Source: Chersky-840 sp035532735 (GTDB lineage: Bacteria; Actinomycetota; Acidimicrobiia; Acidimicrobiales; UBA8190). Taken from it: a stretch of DNA of 64,000 bases. The notes beneath the pieces are model-generated. The model searched no databases. It was not told the DNA's origin and was given only the letters and a program-made list of their open reading frames with translations. Both the position numbers and the translations under genes were made by a program. Each line of letters starts with the position of its first letter. The stretch's first letter is position 1. Positions 52,131 to 60,480 of this stretch are shown piece after piece. The DNA lies in NCBI GenBank assembly GCA_035532735.1, contig DATKQM010000066.1, forward strand, positions 1 through 64,000. Reading direction: 5' to 3'.

Positions 52131-53771
52131 ATGACGATTCCCGGGGCCGGGCCGACGGCGGGGCCTGAGCCCGCGGACCACGCCTTCGGTGCGTTCTCCT
52201 CACACCCTCCCTGGGTCCTCGACCTGGCCCAGCTCTCGTGGAGCCCGGGGATCGACGGGCTCCGGTCGCGGACGAGGGCCGAAGCCCCCCGGCTCACCCG
52301 TCGCCGCCGGCTCCCGCCCGGGTCCAGGGTCGTGCGCGTCGGTGTCGTTCTCGGTTGGGCCCTGGCCGGTTGGTACGTCGGTGACCGTCGACGCGGCCAA
52401 CACAGGTCTCGGGCCGGGTTGTCACGTCGTCTCCGGCGCGCTTTCGAGCGCCTCGGACCCACCTATATCAAGCTGGGACAGATCCTGTCCTCGGGCGAGG
52501 GCCTGTTCCCCGAGGAGCTGGTGGCGGAGTTCCGGCTGTGTCGCGACCGGGTCCCCGCCGAGCCCTTCGCCGTGGTCCGCCGCATCGTCGAAGCCGACCT
52601 GGGCATATCGCTCGAGGCGCAATTCAGCGAGTTCGAGCGGACGCCGATCGCGGCGGCGTCCGTCGCCCAGGTCCACGCGGCACGGCTCAAGACCGGAGAG
52701 GCCGTCGTCGTCAAGGTGCAGCGTCCCGACGTGGCCACCTTGGTGCGACGGGACCTCGCCGCGATGAGTTGGATCGCTCCGCTTCTGGTCGGCCGGATCC
52801 CGGTTGCCGCGCTCGCCAACCCGCCCGCCTTGGTGGAGCTGTTCGGGGAGACCATCGTCGAGGAGCTCGACTTCCGACTCGAGGCCCAGAACATGCTCGA
52901 CGTGGCGCGCGTCCTCGCCGAGATCGATCAGCACGCCATCGTCGTGCCCAGGCCACACCCTTCGCTCGTGACGCGTCGGGTCCTCGTGATGGAACGTCTC
53001 GACGGGTTCGCGTGGGGGGACTCCGACGCCATGCGAGCGGCGGGGATTGACACCGAAGCGGTGCTCCACGCCGCGCTGATCGCATTCCTCGAAGGAGCCC
53101 TCCTGTACGGGGTGTTCCACGGCGATCTCCATGGCGGCAATCTGCTCGTGCAGGCCGACGGACGTGTGGCCCTGCTCGACTTCGGCATCACGGGCCGGTT
53201 CGACGAGCCCAGGCGGCTGGCTTTTCTCCGTCTGGTCATGGCCGCATCCGCCAACGACATCCCCGGCCAGATCGCGGCGATGCGCGACCTCGGGGCGCTC
53301 CCCGTGGACGTGGACATCGACGCCGTGATCCGGGACCTCGGTCTCGACCGCCCCCCGATCGACCCCACCACCCTCACCGCCGAGGAGCTCACCGCCGAGA
53401 TCCGCAACCTCACCAAAGGGCTACTGGGCTACGGCGCCCGCATGCCCAAGGAGCTCATGCTCTACGTGAAGGACATGCTCTTCCTCGACGGTGCCCTGGC
53501 GGTGATGGCTCCCAACGTGGACGTGATCGGTGAGATCGTCAAGGTGGTGCTGTATTTCCACGAACGCCACGGCGACCGCATCGCCAGGGAGATGGGTGTC
53601 GAGCCCGGCGCCATCCCCGCTCTCGACGTCGCCGGTATCCGCGCCTCGCTGGGCGTCGACGAGACCGTCGACGCCCTCACCTACCGCGAGCTCCAAGAGC
53701 GGCGCGAGCTCATCCGTCGTCGCCTCGAGCACCACCAGTCAGGCCGGCGCTTCAGACGCCGGAGCCGTTAG
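52131..53771 (+). CDS. AarF/UbiB-type atypical kinase (ABC1 family)
   Basis: A 546-residue protein. After an N-terminal Arg-rich helix it has LRRAFERLGPTYIKLGQILS, the KxGQ motif that defines the ABC1 family, RIVEADLGISLEAQFSEFE, AAASVAQVHAARLKTGEAVV with the ALA-rich loop, VVKVQRPDV with the invariant Lys, LDFRLEAQN, and HGDLHGGNLLVQADGRVALLDFG (catalytic and metal Asp). Such kinase-like ATPases act on lipids or in isoprenoid quinone biosynthesis. A C-terminal helical region about 60 residues long follows. Its stop overlaps the stop of the convergent gene by four bases. The substrate is unknown. Confidence 0.85.
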   Translation: MTIPGAGPTAGPEPADHAFGAFSSHPPWVLDLAQLSWSPGIDGLRSRTRAEAPRLTRRRRLPPGSRVVRVGVVLGWALAGWYVGDRRRGQHRSRAGLSRRLRRAFERLGPTYIKLGQILSSGEGLFPEELVAEFRLCRDRVPAEPFAVVRRIVEADLGISLEAQFSEFERTPIAAASVAQVHAARLKTGEAVVVKVQRPDVATLVRRDLAAMSWIAPLLVGRIPVAALANPPALVELFGETIVEELDFRLEAQNMLDVARVLAEIDQHAIVVPRPHPSLVTRRVLVMERLDGFAWGDSDAMRAAGIDTEAVLHAALIAFLEGALLYGVFHGDLHGGNLLVQADGRVALLDFGITGRFDEPRRLAFLRLVMAASANDIPGQIAAMRDLGALPVDVDIDAVIRDLGLDRPPIDPTTLTAEELTAEIRNLTKGLLGYGARMPKELMLYVKDMLFLDGALAVMAPNVDVIGEIVKVVLYFHERHGDRIAREMGVEPGAIPALDVAGIRASLGVDETVDALTYRELQERRELIRRRLEHHQSGRRFRRRSR

Positions 53772-54505
53772 GCCGGCGCCGTCCCGCTTGCAGACGATGG
53801 TGAGCCCGGGTTGGCGCCCGAGCCCGGGTTGGCGCTCGAGGCTCCGGGGGGACCCATGGGCTGCCACGACCCACCGTTGGCCTGCAACACGGTTTGGTCG
53901 GTGACCTGCTTGGCCGTCGAGGTCCCTCCCGACACCACCGCGGTGACCCGCACGGTGTCTCCGGTCTTGACGCTCCCGATGCCCAACTCGCCGCCGTTCA
54001 CGCTCGTGCCCGAGTCAACGGTGAACGTCCCCGACGTGCCGTCTGCGCTCTTCACGCTGAGCGACCACGTGCTACCCGCCGTGTCGGTCACGTCGGAGAC
54101 CGTCCCGGTGCGCTCCGACAGGGTCTCGTAGCCGTTCGGGCCCTTGATCGTGAACTCGCCGTAGATGAAGGGACCACCACCGATGCCCGGCCCCCCGAAA
54201 CCGCCTCCGGCCCCGAAGCCACCGCGCATCCGACCCGGTCCACCGAAGCCGTGCGGCCGACCCGGCGCCGTCGTCGTGGTCGACGCACCGTCCGAGGCCG
54301 TGACCGTCGCCGGGCTGGCTCCGGACGGGGCTGAAGACGTGGCGGCCTGAGCCAAGGCGGTGGCCCCCACCGCCACACCCGCCGCCGCGCCCACGCCGAC
54401 CGCCAACTTCAACAGCCGTTGTCGGGGCCGAGGAGTGGCGGCGGGTGGCGCGGGACCCCACGGGGAACCGGGGTCCGATCCTGATGTCAGGGGCGTGTCG
54501 TGCAT
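53768..54505 (-). CDS. Secreted or membrane-anchored DUF5666-like protein
   Basis: A 245-residue protein with a cytoplasmic Pro/Arg-rich N-terminus, one membrane helix (about 33-52, LAVGVGAAAGVAVGATALAQ), then a Gly-rich stretch (GGFGAGGGFGGPGIGGGPF). The C-terminal beta domain (FTIKGPNGYETLSERTGTVS, GTFTVDSGTSVNGGELGIGS, GDTVRVTAVV) has the strand pattern of DUF5666. It looks exported and repetitive, with a Ser/Pro/Gly-rich end. It converges with the kinase gene; the role is unknown. Confidence 0.65.
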   Translation of the reverse strand: MHDTPLTSGSDPGSPWGPAPPAATPRPRQRLLKLAVGVGAAAGVAVGATALAQAATSSAPSGASPATVTASDGASTTTTAPGRPHGFGGPGRMRGGFGAGGGFGGPGIGGGPFIYGEFTIKGPNGYETLSERTGTVSDVTDTAGSTWSLSVKSADGTSGTFTVDSGTSVNGGELGIGSVKTGDTVRVTAVVSGGTSTAKQVTDQTVLQANGGSWQPMGPPGASSANPGSGANPGSPSSASGTAPA

Positions 54506-54603
54506 GGCTCAGCCTCTCCGTCTCGTCGGTAGGGGGCCGTTCTCAGAGCGACGGTACGCCGCGTCCCTGTGTCGAAACTGTGTATTTGCCCGGTTGAGCG
54601 CGC

Positions 54604-55398
54604 TCAGGGCGTCGTTGCGTCGATACCGGCCCGGAGTGACGCCACGAACTGGCCGGCTCCCTCGGGGCCCTGACCGTCGAGGAGTCTGCGTACGATCGCC
54701 GATCCGACCACGACCCCGTCCGCCTCGACACAGGCCTCCGCAGCCTGCTCGGGTGTCGACACCCCGATGCCGATGCACACGGGGCGGTCGGTCACGGTGC
54801 GAACCATCTTGGCCACGTCGCCGGCGCTGCTCGACAGTGCGGCGCGCTCGCCGGTCACGCCCATGACGCCCACGCCGTAGACGAATCCCCGCGAGCGCTC
54901 GCAGATGGCACCGGCGCGTGCCAAGGGTGTAGACGGGGCGACGAGCAGGACCGTGGCGATTCCAGCCGCGTCAGCTTCGACGCACCATTCCTCGCCCTCT
55001 TCCAGAGGGAGGTCGGGAATGATCGCACCAGTCACCCCGGCCTCGGCCAGTGACCGGGCGAAGCGGCGCAAGCCGGCCCGAAAGACGATGTTGTAGTACG
55101 TCATGACGCACAGCGGCACGGCCAGATCCGAACGACCCAGGGCATCGAGCACCGACGTCGGGGTCGTGCCGAGCTGGAGGGCCCGAAGCGAGGCCTCTTG
55201 GATGGTGGGTCCGTCGATCATCGGGTCCGAGAACGGGATGCCGATCTCCACCGCGTCGGCCCCCGCGTCGGCGACGGCGTGGACCGCCTCGATCCAGTCC
55301 GGTCCCATCCCCCCGGTGACGTAGGGCACGAGCAGCTTGCGACCCGCGTCGCGCCTGTCCCGGAGATGCGACTCGAGCGACGCCGTGTCTCTGGTCAC
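54604..55398 (-). CDS. trpA: Tryptophan synthase alpha subunit
   Basis: A 264-residue TIM barrel that cleaves indole-3-glycerol phosphate and passes indole to TrpB. Glu51 in DAVEIGIPFSDPMIDGPTIQ and Asp62 are the catalytic pair. LLVPYVTGGMGPDW, GAIIPDLPLEEGEE and VGSAIVRRLLDG are conserved. The GTG overlaps the trpB stop (GTGA). This is the last gene of trpC-trpF-trpB-trpA. A long open frame runs upstream of the start but overlaps trpB. Confidence 0.95.
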   Translation of the reverse strand: MTRDTASLESHLRDRRDAGRKLLVPYVTGGMGPDWIEAVHAVADAGADAVEIGIPFSDPMIDGPTIQEASLRALQLGTTPTSVLDALGRSDLAVPLCVMTYYNIVFRAGLRRFARSLAEAGVTGAIIPDLPLEEGEEWCVEADAAGIATVLLVAPSTPLARAGAICERSRGFVYGVGVMGVTGERAALSSSAGDVAKMVRTVTDRPVCIGIGVSTPEQAAEACVEADGVVVGSAIVRRLLDGQGPEGAGQFVASLRAGIDATTP

Positions 55399-56564
55399 CG
55401 CAACATGTCGCGGACCTGGGCCACGTCCTTGTCGCCTCGCCCCGACAAGGTGACGAGCACGGTGGCACCCCTCGGCACGGATCGTCCCGCCTCTCGCGCT
55501 AGCCAAGCCAGGGCGTGGGCGGGCTCCAACGCGGGGATGATGCCCTCGGTCTCCGACAACAGCCGGAATGCGACGAGGACCTCCTCGTCGGCGGCCTGCT
55601 CGTAGCGGGTCCGCCCGATCGACGACAGATGGGCGTGTTCGGGCCCGATGCCCGGATAGTCGAGGCCCGCCGAGATCGAGAAGGCCTCCGCGATCTGACC
55701 CACCTCGTCTTGGAGGACCAAGGACTTCATGCCGTGGACCACGCCGGGGACGCCCCGGCCCACGGCCGCGCCTCCGGCGGCTTCGACCCCGACGAGGACA
55801 GCGTCGGTGTCGACGAATCCGGCGAAGGTCCCCGCCGCGTTGGATCCGCCTCCGATGCACGCCACCACCCAGTCCGGGTCATGGCCGTCGAGCAAGGTCC
55901 GGCACTGCTCACGAGCTTCGTCGCCGACCACACGCTGGAGCTCGCGCACCATCCAGGGATACGGATGAGGGCCCATCACCGAGCCGAGGCAGTAATGGGT
56001 GTCGGCCACATTCGCCACCCAGTCCCGCAGGGCCTCGTTCACGGCGTCTTTGAGGGTACGACTCCCGCTGCGCACGGGGCGGACCTCGGCACCGAGCAGC
56101 TCCATGCGAAAGACGTTCAATTCCTGGCGCTCGGTATCGACTTCGCCCATGTAGACGACGCAGGCCATGCCGAACAACGCCGCCGCGGTGGCGGCCGCCA
56201 CGCCGTGCTGACCGGCACCGGTCTCGGCGATGAGACGCGGCTTGCCCATCCGCCTCGCCAACAAGGCTTGGCCGATCACGTTGTTGAGCTTGTGCGAACC
56301 CGTATGGGCGAGGTCTTCGCGTTTGAGCAGGACCCGGACGCCCAGGCGCTCGGACAGGCGGTGGCACTCGGTCACCGGTGTGGGCCGTCCGCCGTAGTCG
56401 CGCAGGATGGCCGCGAACTCGCCGTGGAAGCCAGGGTCCGCCCAGGCGGCGCGGAAGGCGGCTTCGAGCTCCAGACACGCCGGCATGAGGGACTCGGGGA
56501 CGAAGCGCCCTCCGAACTCCCCGAAGCGACCCGACGCCGAGGGCTCGCCCATCAGGCTGCTCAC
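55395..56564 (-). CDS. trpB: Tryptophan synthase beta subunit
   Basis: A 389-residue PLP enzyme. The Schiff-base Lys92 is in HTGSHKLNNVIGQALLA. RLIAETGAGQHGVAAATAAA, the GGGSNAAGTFAGF phosphate-binding loop, and ISAGLDYPGIGPEHAHL are present. The end has a GRGDKDVAQV motif. GTG 56564 overlaps the trpF stop; ATG at 56552 is a second possibility. It makes tryptophan from indole and serine. Confidence 0.95.
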   Translation of the reverse strand: MSSLMGEPSASGRFGEFGGRFVPESLMPACLELEAAFRAAWADPGFHGEFAAILRDYGGRPTPVTECHRLSERLGVRVLLKREDLAHTGSHKLNNVIGQALLARRMGKPRLIAETGAGQHGVAAATAAALFGMACVVYMGEVDTERQELNVFRMELLGAEVRPVRSGSRTLKDAVNEALRDWVANVADTHYCLGSVMGPHPYPWMVRELQRVVGDEAREQCRTLLDGHDPDWVVACIGGGSNAAGTFAGFVDTDAVLVGVEAAGGAAVGRGVPGVVHGMKSLVLQDEVGQIAEAFSISAGLDYPGIGPEHAHLSSIGRTRYEQAADEEVLVAFRLLSETEGIIPALEPAHALAWLAREAGRSVPRGATVLVTLSGRGDKDVAQVRDMLR

Positions 56565-57250
56565 CCGTCCTCCCTCCAGTCGAAGGGGCCGCCCGGCTCC
56601 TCGCCGTCGTCGAGCGCACCGACCGTCGCCTCGTCGTCGACCCGCTCACCCGCGGCGGCACGGGCCGCCATGACGAACGCCCGCACCTTGCGGGGGTCCT
56701 TGCGACCGGGCTCGGCCTCGACACCCGACGACACGTCCACACCGAAGGGGTGGAGATGGGCGATGGCGTCGGCCACGTTGCCGGCGTGGAGCCCGCCCGA
56801 CACGATCAGACGGGCCGGATCGACGACTCCTTCGGCCAGGCGCCAGTCAAAGACCTCGCCCGACCCCGGCGACGGTGCGTCGACGAGCACGGTCTCCACG
56901 CCGTAGTCGTCGATGCGAGCGATGTTGCGGTGTCCGGCGGGGAAGGCCTTGATCGTGAACGGGACGCGCGCCGCGACCCACTGGGTGTCCTCGGCCGTTT
57001 CGTCACCGTGAAGCTGCGCGCCCCGCAAGCCGATCCCGTTGACGATGTCCACCACGCGGGACGGGGCCTCGTTGCGAAAGACCCCCACGGTCAGGATCTC
57101 CGGAGGGATGCGCTCGATGATCCGTCGGACCGCTTGGGGCGCGACCTGGCGCGGCGAGGGGGCGAAGACGAAGCCGATGGCATCGGCGCCGAGCCCGACG
57201 GCCAACAGGGCGTCGGGCTCCGAGGTGATCCCACAGATCTTCACCAGCAC
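56561..57250 (-). CDS. trpF: Phosphoribosylanthranilate isomerase
   Basis: A 229-residue TIM-barrel isomerase starting at GTG 57250, which has a GAGAGAGGTGAG ribosome-binding site four bases after trpC. The start is VKICGIT with the catalytic Cys6; AIGFVFAPSPRQV, LRGAQLHGDE, VLVDAPSPGSG, ILSGGL-like LIVSGGLHAGNV and GVDVSSGVE are the conserved motifs. Most actinomycetes lack trpF and use the bifunctional PriA instead, so a separate trpF is noteworthy. About 30 residues of acidic tail are added. Confidence 0.93.
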   Translation of the reverse strand: MLVKICGITSEPDALLAVGLGADAIGFVFAPSPRQVAPQAVRRIIERIPPEILTVGVFRNEAPSRVVDIVNGIGLRGAQLHGDETAEDTQWVAARVPFTIKAFPAGHRNIARIDDYGVETVLVDAPSPGSGEVFDWRLAEGVVDPARLIVSGGLHAGNVADAIAHLHPFGVDVSSGVEAEPGRKDPRKVRAFVMAARAAAGERVDDEATVGALDDGEEPGGPFDWREDG

Positions 57251-57254
57251 GGTC

Positions 57255-58106
57255 TCACCTCTCTCCCGCCGCCGCGCCGCGCGTCTCAACCTCAGACGTG
57301 CGGGCCCGCTCTCCCACGCGGTGTCCCGTCAGCGCACCGAGTGCGGCGCGCCGGTCCGGGGCGCAGATGAGCGACTCCCCCACGAGTACCGCCTGGTAAC
57401 CCGCGTCGGCCAGGACCGCAGCGTCGGAGCCGTCGCGGATCCCTGACTCGGCCACCGCCACGACCTCGGGCGGGATCGCCCGGACCATGCGCAGGGCCCG
57501 ACCTTGGTCCACCGAGAAGGTGGCGAGGTCGCGCTGGTTGACCCCGACCAGTTCCGCACCGACGTCGAGGGCCCGTTCGAGCTCGGCTTCGTCGTGGACC
57601 TCGACCAAGGCGTCGAGGGTGAGCTCCCGAGCCAGGCTCAAGAATTCCGAGAGGTCCCGGTCGGACAGGGCGGCGACGATCAGGAGCACGGCGTCGGCGC
57701 CCATGAGCCGGGCGTCACAGACATCGGCCGCGGACACCGTGAAGTCCTTGCGCAAGACAGGCAGACCGCAGGCCGATCGAGCCGCCGCCAGGTCAGTGCG
57801 AGAGCCGGAGAAGAACGCCTCGTCGGTCAGGACCGAGACGCACGTCGCCCCCCCCGCCTCGTAGTCCTGGGCCAAGGCGGCGGGGTCGAGACCGGTGTCG
57901 AGGGGCCCTTTGGACGGCGAGCGCCGTTTGACCTCGGCGATCACAGCCAGTTCCCCGCCGGTGGCGATGGCCAGGCTTCGGGCGAACGGGCGCGTGGTCG
58001 GACAGGCCTGGGCCCGGGCGACGAGGTCGCCGAGGTCTCGGCGATCAGCGCCGGCCCGGGCTCGGTGCGCGGCCAGGATCCCGCTGAGATAGGTGTCGGG
58101 CGGCAC
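57255..58106 (-). CDS. trpC: Indole-3-glycerol phosphate synthase
   Basis: A 283-residue TIM barrel from GTG 58106; ATG 58199 would add 31 residues, with a poorer N-terminus. The family start is LSGILAAHRAR..., then VIAEVKRRSPSKGPLDTGLD with the catalytic Lys, CVSVLTDEAFFSGSRTDL, PVLRKDFTVSAADVCDARLMG and VGVNQRDLATFSVD. VAVAESGIRDGSD and VLVGESLICAPD close the barrel. It makes the substrate of TrpA. First gene of the operon, divergent from the two-component regulator. Confidence 0.94.
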   Translation of the reverse strand: MPPDTYLSGILAAHRARAGADRRDLGDLVARAQACPTTRPFARSLAIATGGELAVIAEVKRRSPSKGPLDTGLDPAALAQDYEAGGATCVSVLTDEAFFSGSRTDLAAARSACGLPVLRKDFTVSAADVCDARLMGADAVLLIVAALSDRDLSEFLSLARELTLDALVEVHDEAELERALDVGAELVGVNQRDLATFSVDQGRALRMVRAIPPEVVAVAESGIRDGSDAAVLADAGYQAVLVGESLICAPDRRAALGALTGHRVGERARTSEVETRGAAAGER

Positions 58107-58193
58107 CGGCGCGAGCCTAATGGGCGGTGCCCGGCACTTAGCGCTCTCCGGGTCGAGGTCGGATCCTTCCCCCACGGGCCCAACGACGGGCGA

Positions 58194-58249
58194 CATCACA
58201 CTTCTCTCACGGTCTCTTCATCACCTCTTGACGGGCTCGTTGTGTGATG
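58194..58249. promoter_or_regulatory. Inverted repeat in the divergent trpC / response-regulator spacer
   Basis: CATCACAC (58194-58201) and GTGTGATG (58242-58249) are exact 8-base inverted repeats 40 bases apart. A TTGACG (58228-58233) lies between them as a possible -35 box for the plus strand, though no good -10 box follows. The repeat overlaps the regulator start, so it could be an autoregulatory site. Weak evidence. Confidence 0.3.
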
Positions 58250-58996
58250 GTGGTGATGCCGGTGAAGCGCCAGGGTCCCCGTGGGCCGCACTCCCCCGGT
58301 GCCAAGCTGGTGCCGGTGGCAGGAACCGGGGACACCATCGTCGTCATCGAGGACGACCAGAACATCTCCGACCTGGTGGCGTTGTACCTTCGACGAGAGG
58401 GCTTCCGGGTGCTCCAGGCCCGCGACGGCGAGCAGGGCATCGACTACGTCGAGCGGGACCGACCCAAGCTCGTCGTGGTGGATGTCGGTCTTCCCGGTGA
58501 GCTCGACGGCTTCGCCGTCTGCCGTCGGCTGCGCGCCGCGGGGGATGTCCCCATCGTGATGCTCACGGCCCGCGACGACGAGGTCGACCGCGTGGTCGGC
58601 CTCGAGTTCGGTGCCGACGACTACGTCACCAAACCGTTCTCACCACGCGAGCTCGTGGCCCGGGTGCGCGCCATCCTGCGCCGGGCCGGCGCCGCGACGC
58701 ACCTCGAGCCCACGGTGCTCGAGACCGGCGACGTGGTCATCGACACGGGCCGGCGCGAGGTCCGGCAGGGGGAATCGGTGGTGGCACTCACCAGTCGTGA
58801 GTTCGACCTGCTCACCTATCTGGCACTCAACACGGGGTTGGCGCTCTCTCGGCGCCAATTGCTCGACGGGGTCTGGGGGGAAGGCTGGTACGGGGACGAG
58901 CGGACGGTCGACGTCCATGTCCGGCAGCTGCGCAAGAAGCTCGGCGACGGCCTCCCCCTCACCACGGTGTGGGGGGTCGGCTACCGGCTGGGCTGA
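58244..58996 (+). CDS. OmpR/PhoB-type response regulator
   Basis: A 250-residue regulator. The receiver shows VVIEDDQNISDLVALYLRRE, the phosphoacceptor Asp80 in LVVVDVGLPGELDGF, VMLTARDDE and ADDYVTKPFSPREL. The C-terminal winged helix-turn-helix has LTSREFDLLTYLAL, LLDGVWGEGWYGDERTVDVH and RQLRKKLGDGLPLTTVWGVGYRL. The first 30 residues before the receiver are extra; GTG/ATG starts at 58244, 58247, 58256 are all possible, and a later one would give a more usual length. It works with the histidine kinase seven bases after its stop. Confidence 0.93.
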   Translation: MMVVMPVKRQGPRGPHSPGAKLVPVAGTGDTIVVIEDDQNISDLVALYLRREGFRVLQARDGEQGIDYVERDRPKLVVVDVGLPGELDGFAVCRRLRAAGDVPIVMLTARDDEVDRVVGLEFGADDYVTKPFSPRELVARVRAILRRAGAATHLEPTVLETGDVVIDTGRREVRQGESVVALTSREFDLLTYLALNTGLALSRRQLLDGVWGEGWYGDERTVDVHVRQLRKKLGDGLPLTTVWGVGYRLG

Positions 58997-59003
58997 CCCG
59001 CCC

Positions 59004-60461
59004 GTGCACCGTCGCATCACCATCGCCATCCTCGGTGTGGTCATCGGGACCCTGGTCCTGACCGTCGTCGGCGGCCTCCTCCTGGTGCGACGGGCCGCCC
59101 TCTCCACCGCCGAGAACGAGATCACCTCCGAGGCCCAGGCCATCGGCCGGCTCATGTCCGCCCATCCCGCCTTCACCCACGCCGCCGACCTCGACGCCCT
59201 GCGCCGGGTGGGCGCCTTCGATCGGCTGACACTGGTGGGACTGGCGCCGTCGGGCTCCTTGCAGGACATCCCGTCGCCCTTGGTGGCCCGGTTGATGAGC
59301 GTCGACGCTCTGCGCGCCGGCGAGACGGTGGCGGGCAACGTCGGCCACGTCGTCTTCGTGGCGCAACCCCTCGACCTGTCTCTGGCCCAACGACACGCGC
59401 TCGGCGACGGGCTGGCCGTGTCCGACGTGCGGGTCCTCGTCGTCACCCGCCACGTGGCCAACCCGGTCAACGGCGTGGCGTACTTCGTCTTGGTGGCAGG
59501 CGTCGTCCTCCTCGCCGGCGTGGTCGTGGCCGCATTCTTGGCCCGGCGCATCAGCGCCCCGATCGTGCGGGCCGTGGACGCCACGCGTGAGATGGCAGGT
59601 GGCAATCTCGACGCCACGATCCCGGTGCGCCCGGGCGAGTACCCCGAGCTCAAGGAGCTGGCCGACGCCATCAACACCCTGGGCGAGAACCTCGGGCGCG
59701 CCCGGGGGCTCGAACGAGAGTTCTTGCTGTCTGTCTCCCACGAGCTGCGGACCCCGCTGACGTCGATCCGGGGCTACGCCGATGCCATCGCCGATGGCGC
59801 CACCGACGACGTCCCCGGAGCGATCACCATCATCAACAGCGAGGCCCGCCGTCTCGAACGGCTCGTCCAGGACCTGCTCGACCTGGCCCGGCTCCAAGCG
59901 CGGCCATTCTCACTCCACACCCAACCCGTCGATTGCGCCGCGCTGGCCCGGACCGTGACCGAGGGCTTTGCACCCGAAGCCGACGGCATCGGAGTCGAGC
60001 TCGTCACCGTCGATCCGGCCGGTGCCTCGCTGTGGGCCGACGCCGATCCGGACCGGGTGGGCCAGGTCGTCGCCAACCTCATCGAGAACGCCTTGAAGTT
60101 CGCCACCACCCGGGTCGAGGTGGGCGCACAGCACGTGGCGGGGTGGGTGGCGGTGTGGGTCTCCGACGACGGTCCCGGGATCAGCGCCGCGGATCTCCCC
60201 CACATCTTCGAGCGCCACTACTCCTCGGACCGCGTCCCGGGTCGCAAGTTGGGCGTGGGATTGGGCCTCGCCATCGTGGCCGAGCTGGCCTCGGCCATGG
60301 AAGGGAAGGTCGACGCGCAATCACCGCTCGGCGACGGGCGCGGGGCGCGCATGGTCTTGTGGCTCAGGCGTCGTCGCTCACCCGATGGGGGCGACGACCC
60401 CGACGACTCGATGCCGTCGGTGATCCTGACGCAGGCGCTCCCCCTCCACCCCCCTGTGTAG
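59004..60461 (+). CDS. Sensor histidine kinase
   Basis: A 485-residue membrane kinase starting at GTG 59004. Two membrane helices (about 7-28 and 159-180) flank a sensor of about 130 residues. The HAMP region (RISAPIVRAVDATREMAGGN) is followed by the phosphoacceptor His246 in LLSVSHELRTPLTSIRGY. N box VVANLIENALKF, G1 VSDDGPGISAADLPHIFERH and G2 GVGLGLAIV are all present. The stimulus is unknown. The stop TAG lies in the loop region of a terminator-like hairpin, so the end of the gene and the terminator overlap. Confidence 0.93.
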   Translation: MHRRITIAILGVVIGTLVLTVVGGLLLVRRAALSTAENEITSEAQAIGRLMSAHPAFTHAADLDALRRVGAFDRLTLVGLAPSGSLQDIPSPLVARLMSVDALRAGETVAGNVGHVVFVAQPLDLSLAQRHALGDGLAVSDVRVLVVTRHVANPVNGVAYFVLVAGVVLLAGVVVAAFLARRISAPIVRAVDATREMAGGNLDATIPVRPGEYPELKELADAINTLGENLGRARGLEREFLLSVSHELRTPLTSIRGYADAIADGATDDVPGAITIINSEARRLERLVQDLLDLARLQARPFSLHTQPVDCAALARTVTEGFAPEADGIGVELVTVDPAGASLWADADPDRVGQVVANLIENALKFATTRVEVGAQHVAGWVAVWVSDDGPGISAADLPHIFERHYSSDRVPGRKLGVGLGLAIVAELASAMEGKVDAQSPLGDGRGARMVLWLRRRRSPDGGDDPDDSMPSVILTQALPLHPPV

Positions 60462-60480
60462 GGGGAGCGCCTGGTGCGTC
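60428..60480. terminator. Strong bidirectional hairpin between convergent genes
   Basis: AGGCGCTCCCCCT (60433-60445) pairs perfectly with AGGGGGAGCGCCT (60460-60472); GACGC (60428-60432) and GCGTC (60476-60480) extend the stem across a three-base bulge. The loop is 14 bases. It lies across the end of the histidine-kinase gene and the end of the convergent minus-strand gene, both of which overlap it. Such a stem could stop transcripts from both sides; there is no T-tract, as in many actinobacterial terminators. Confidence 0.6.
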
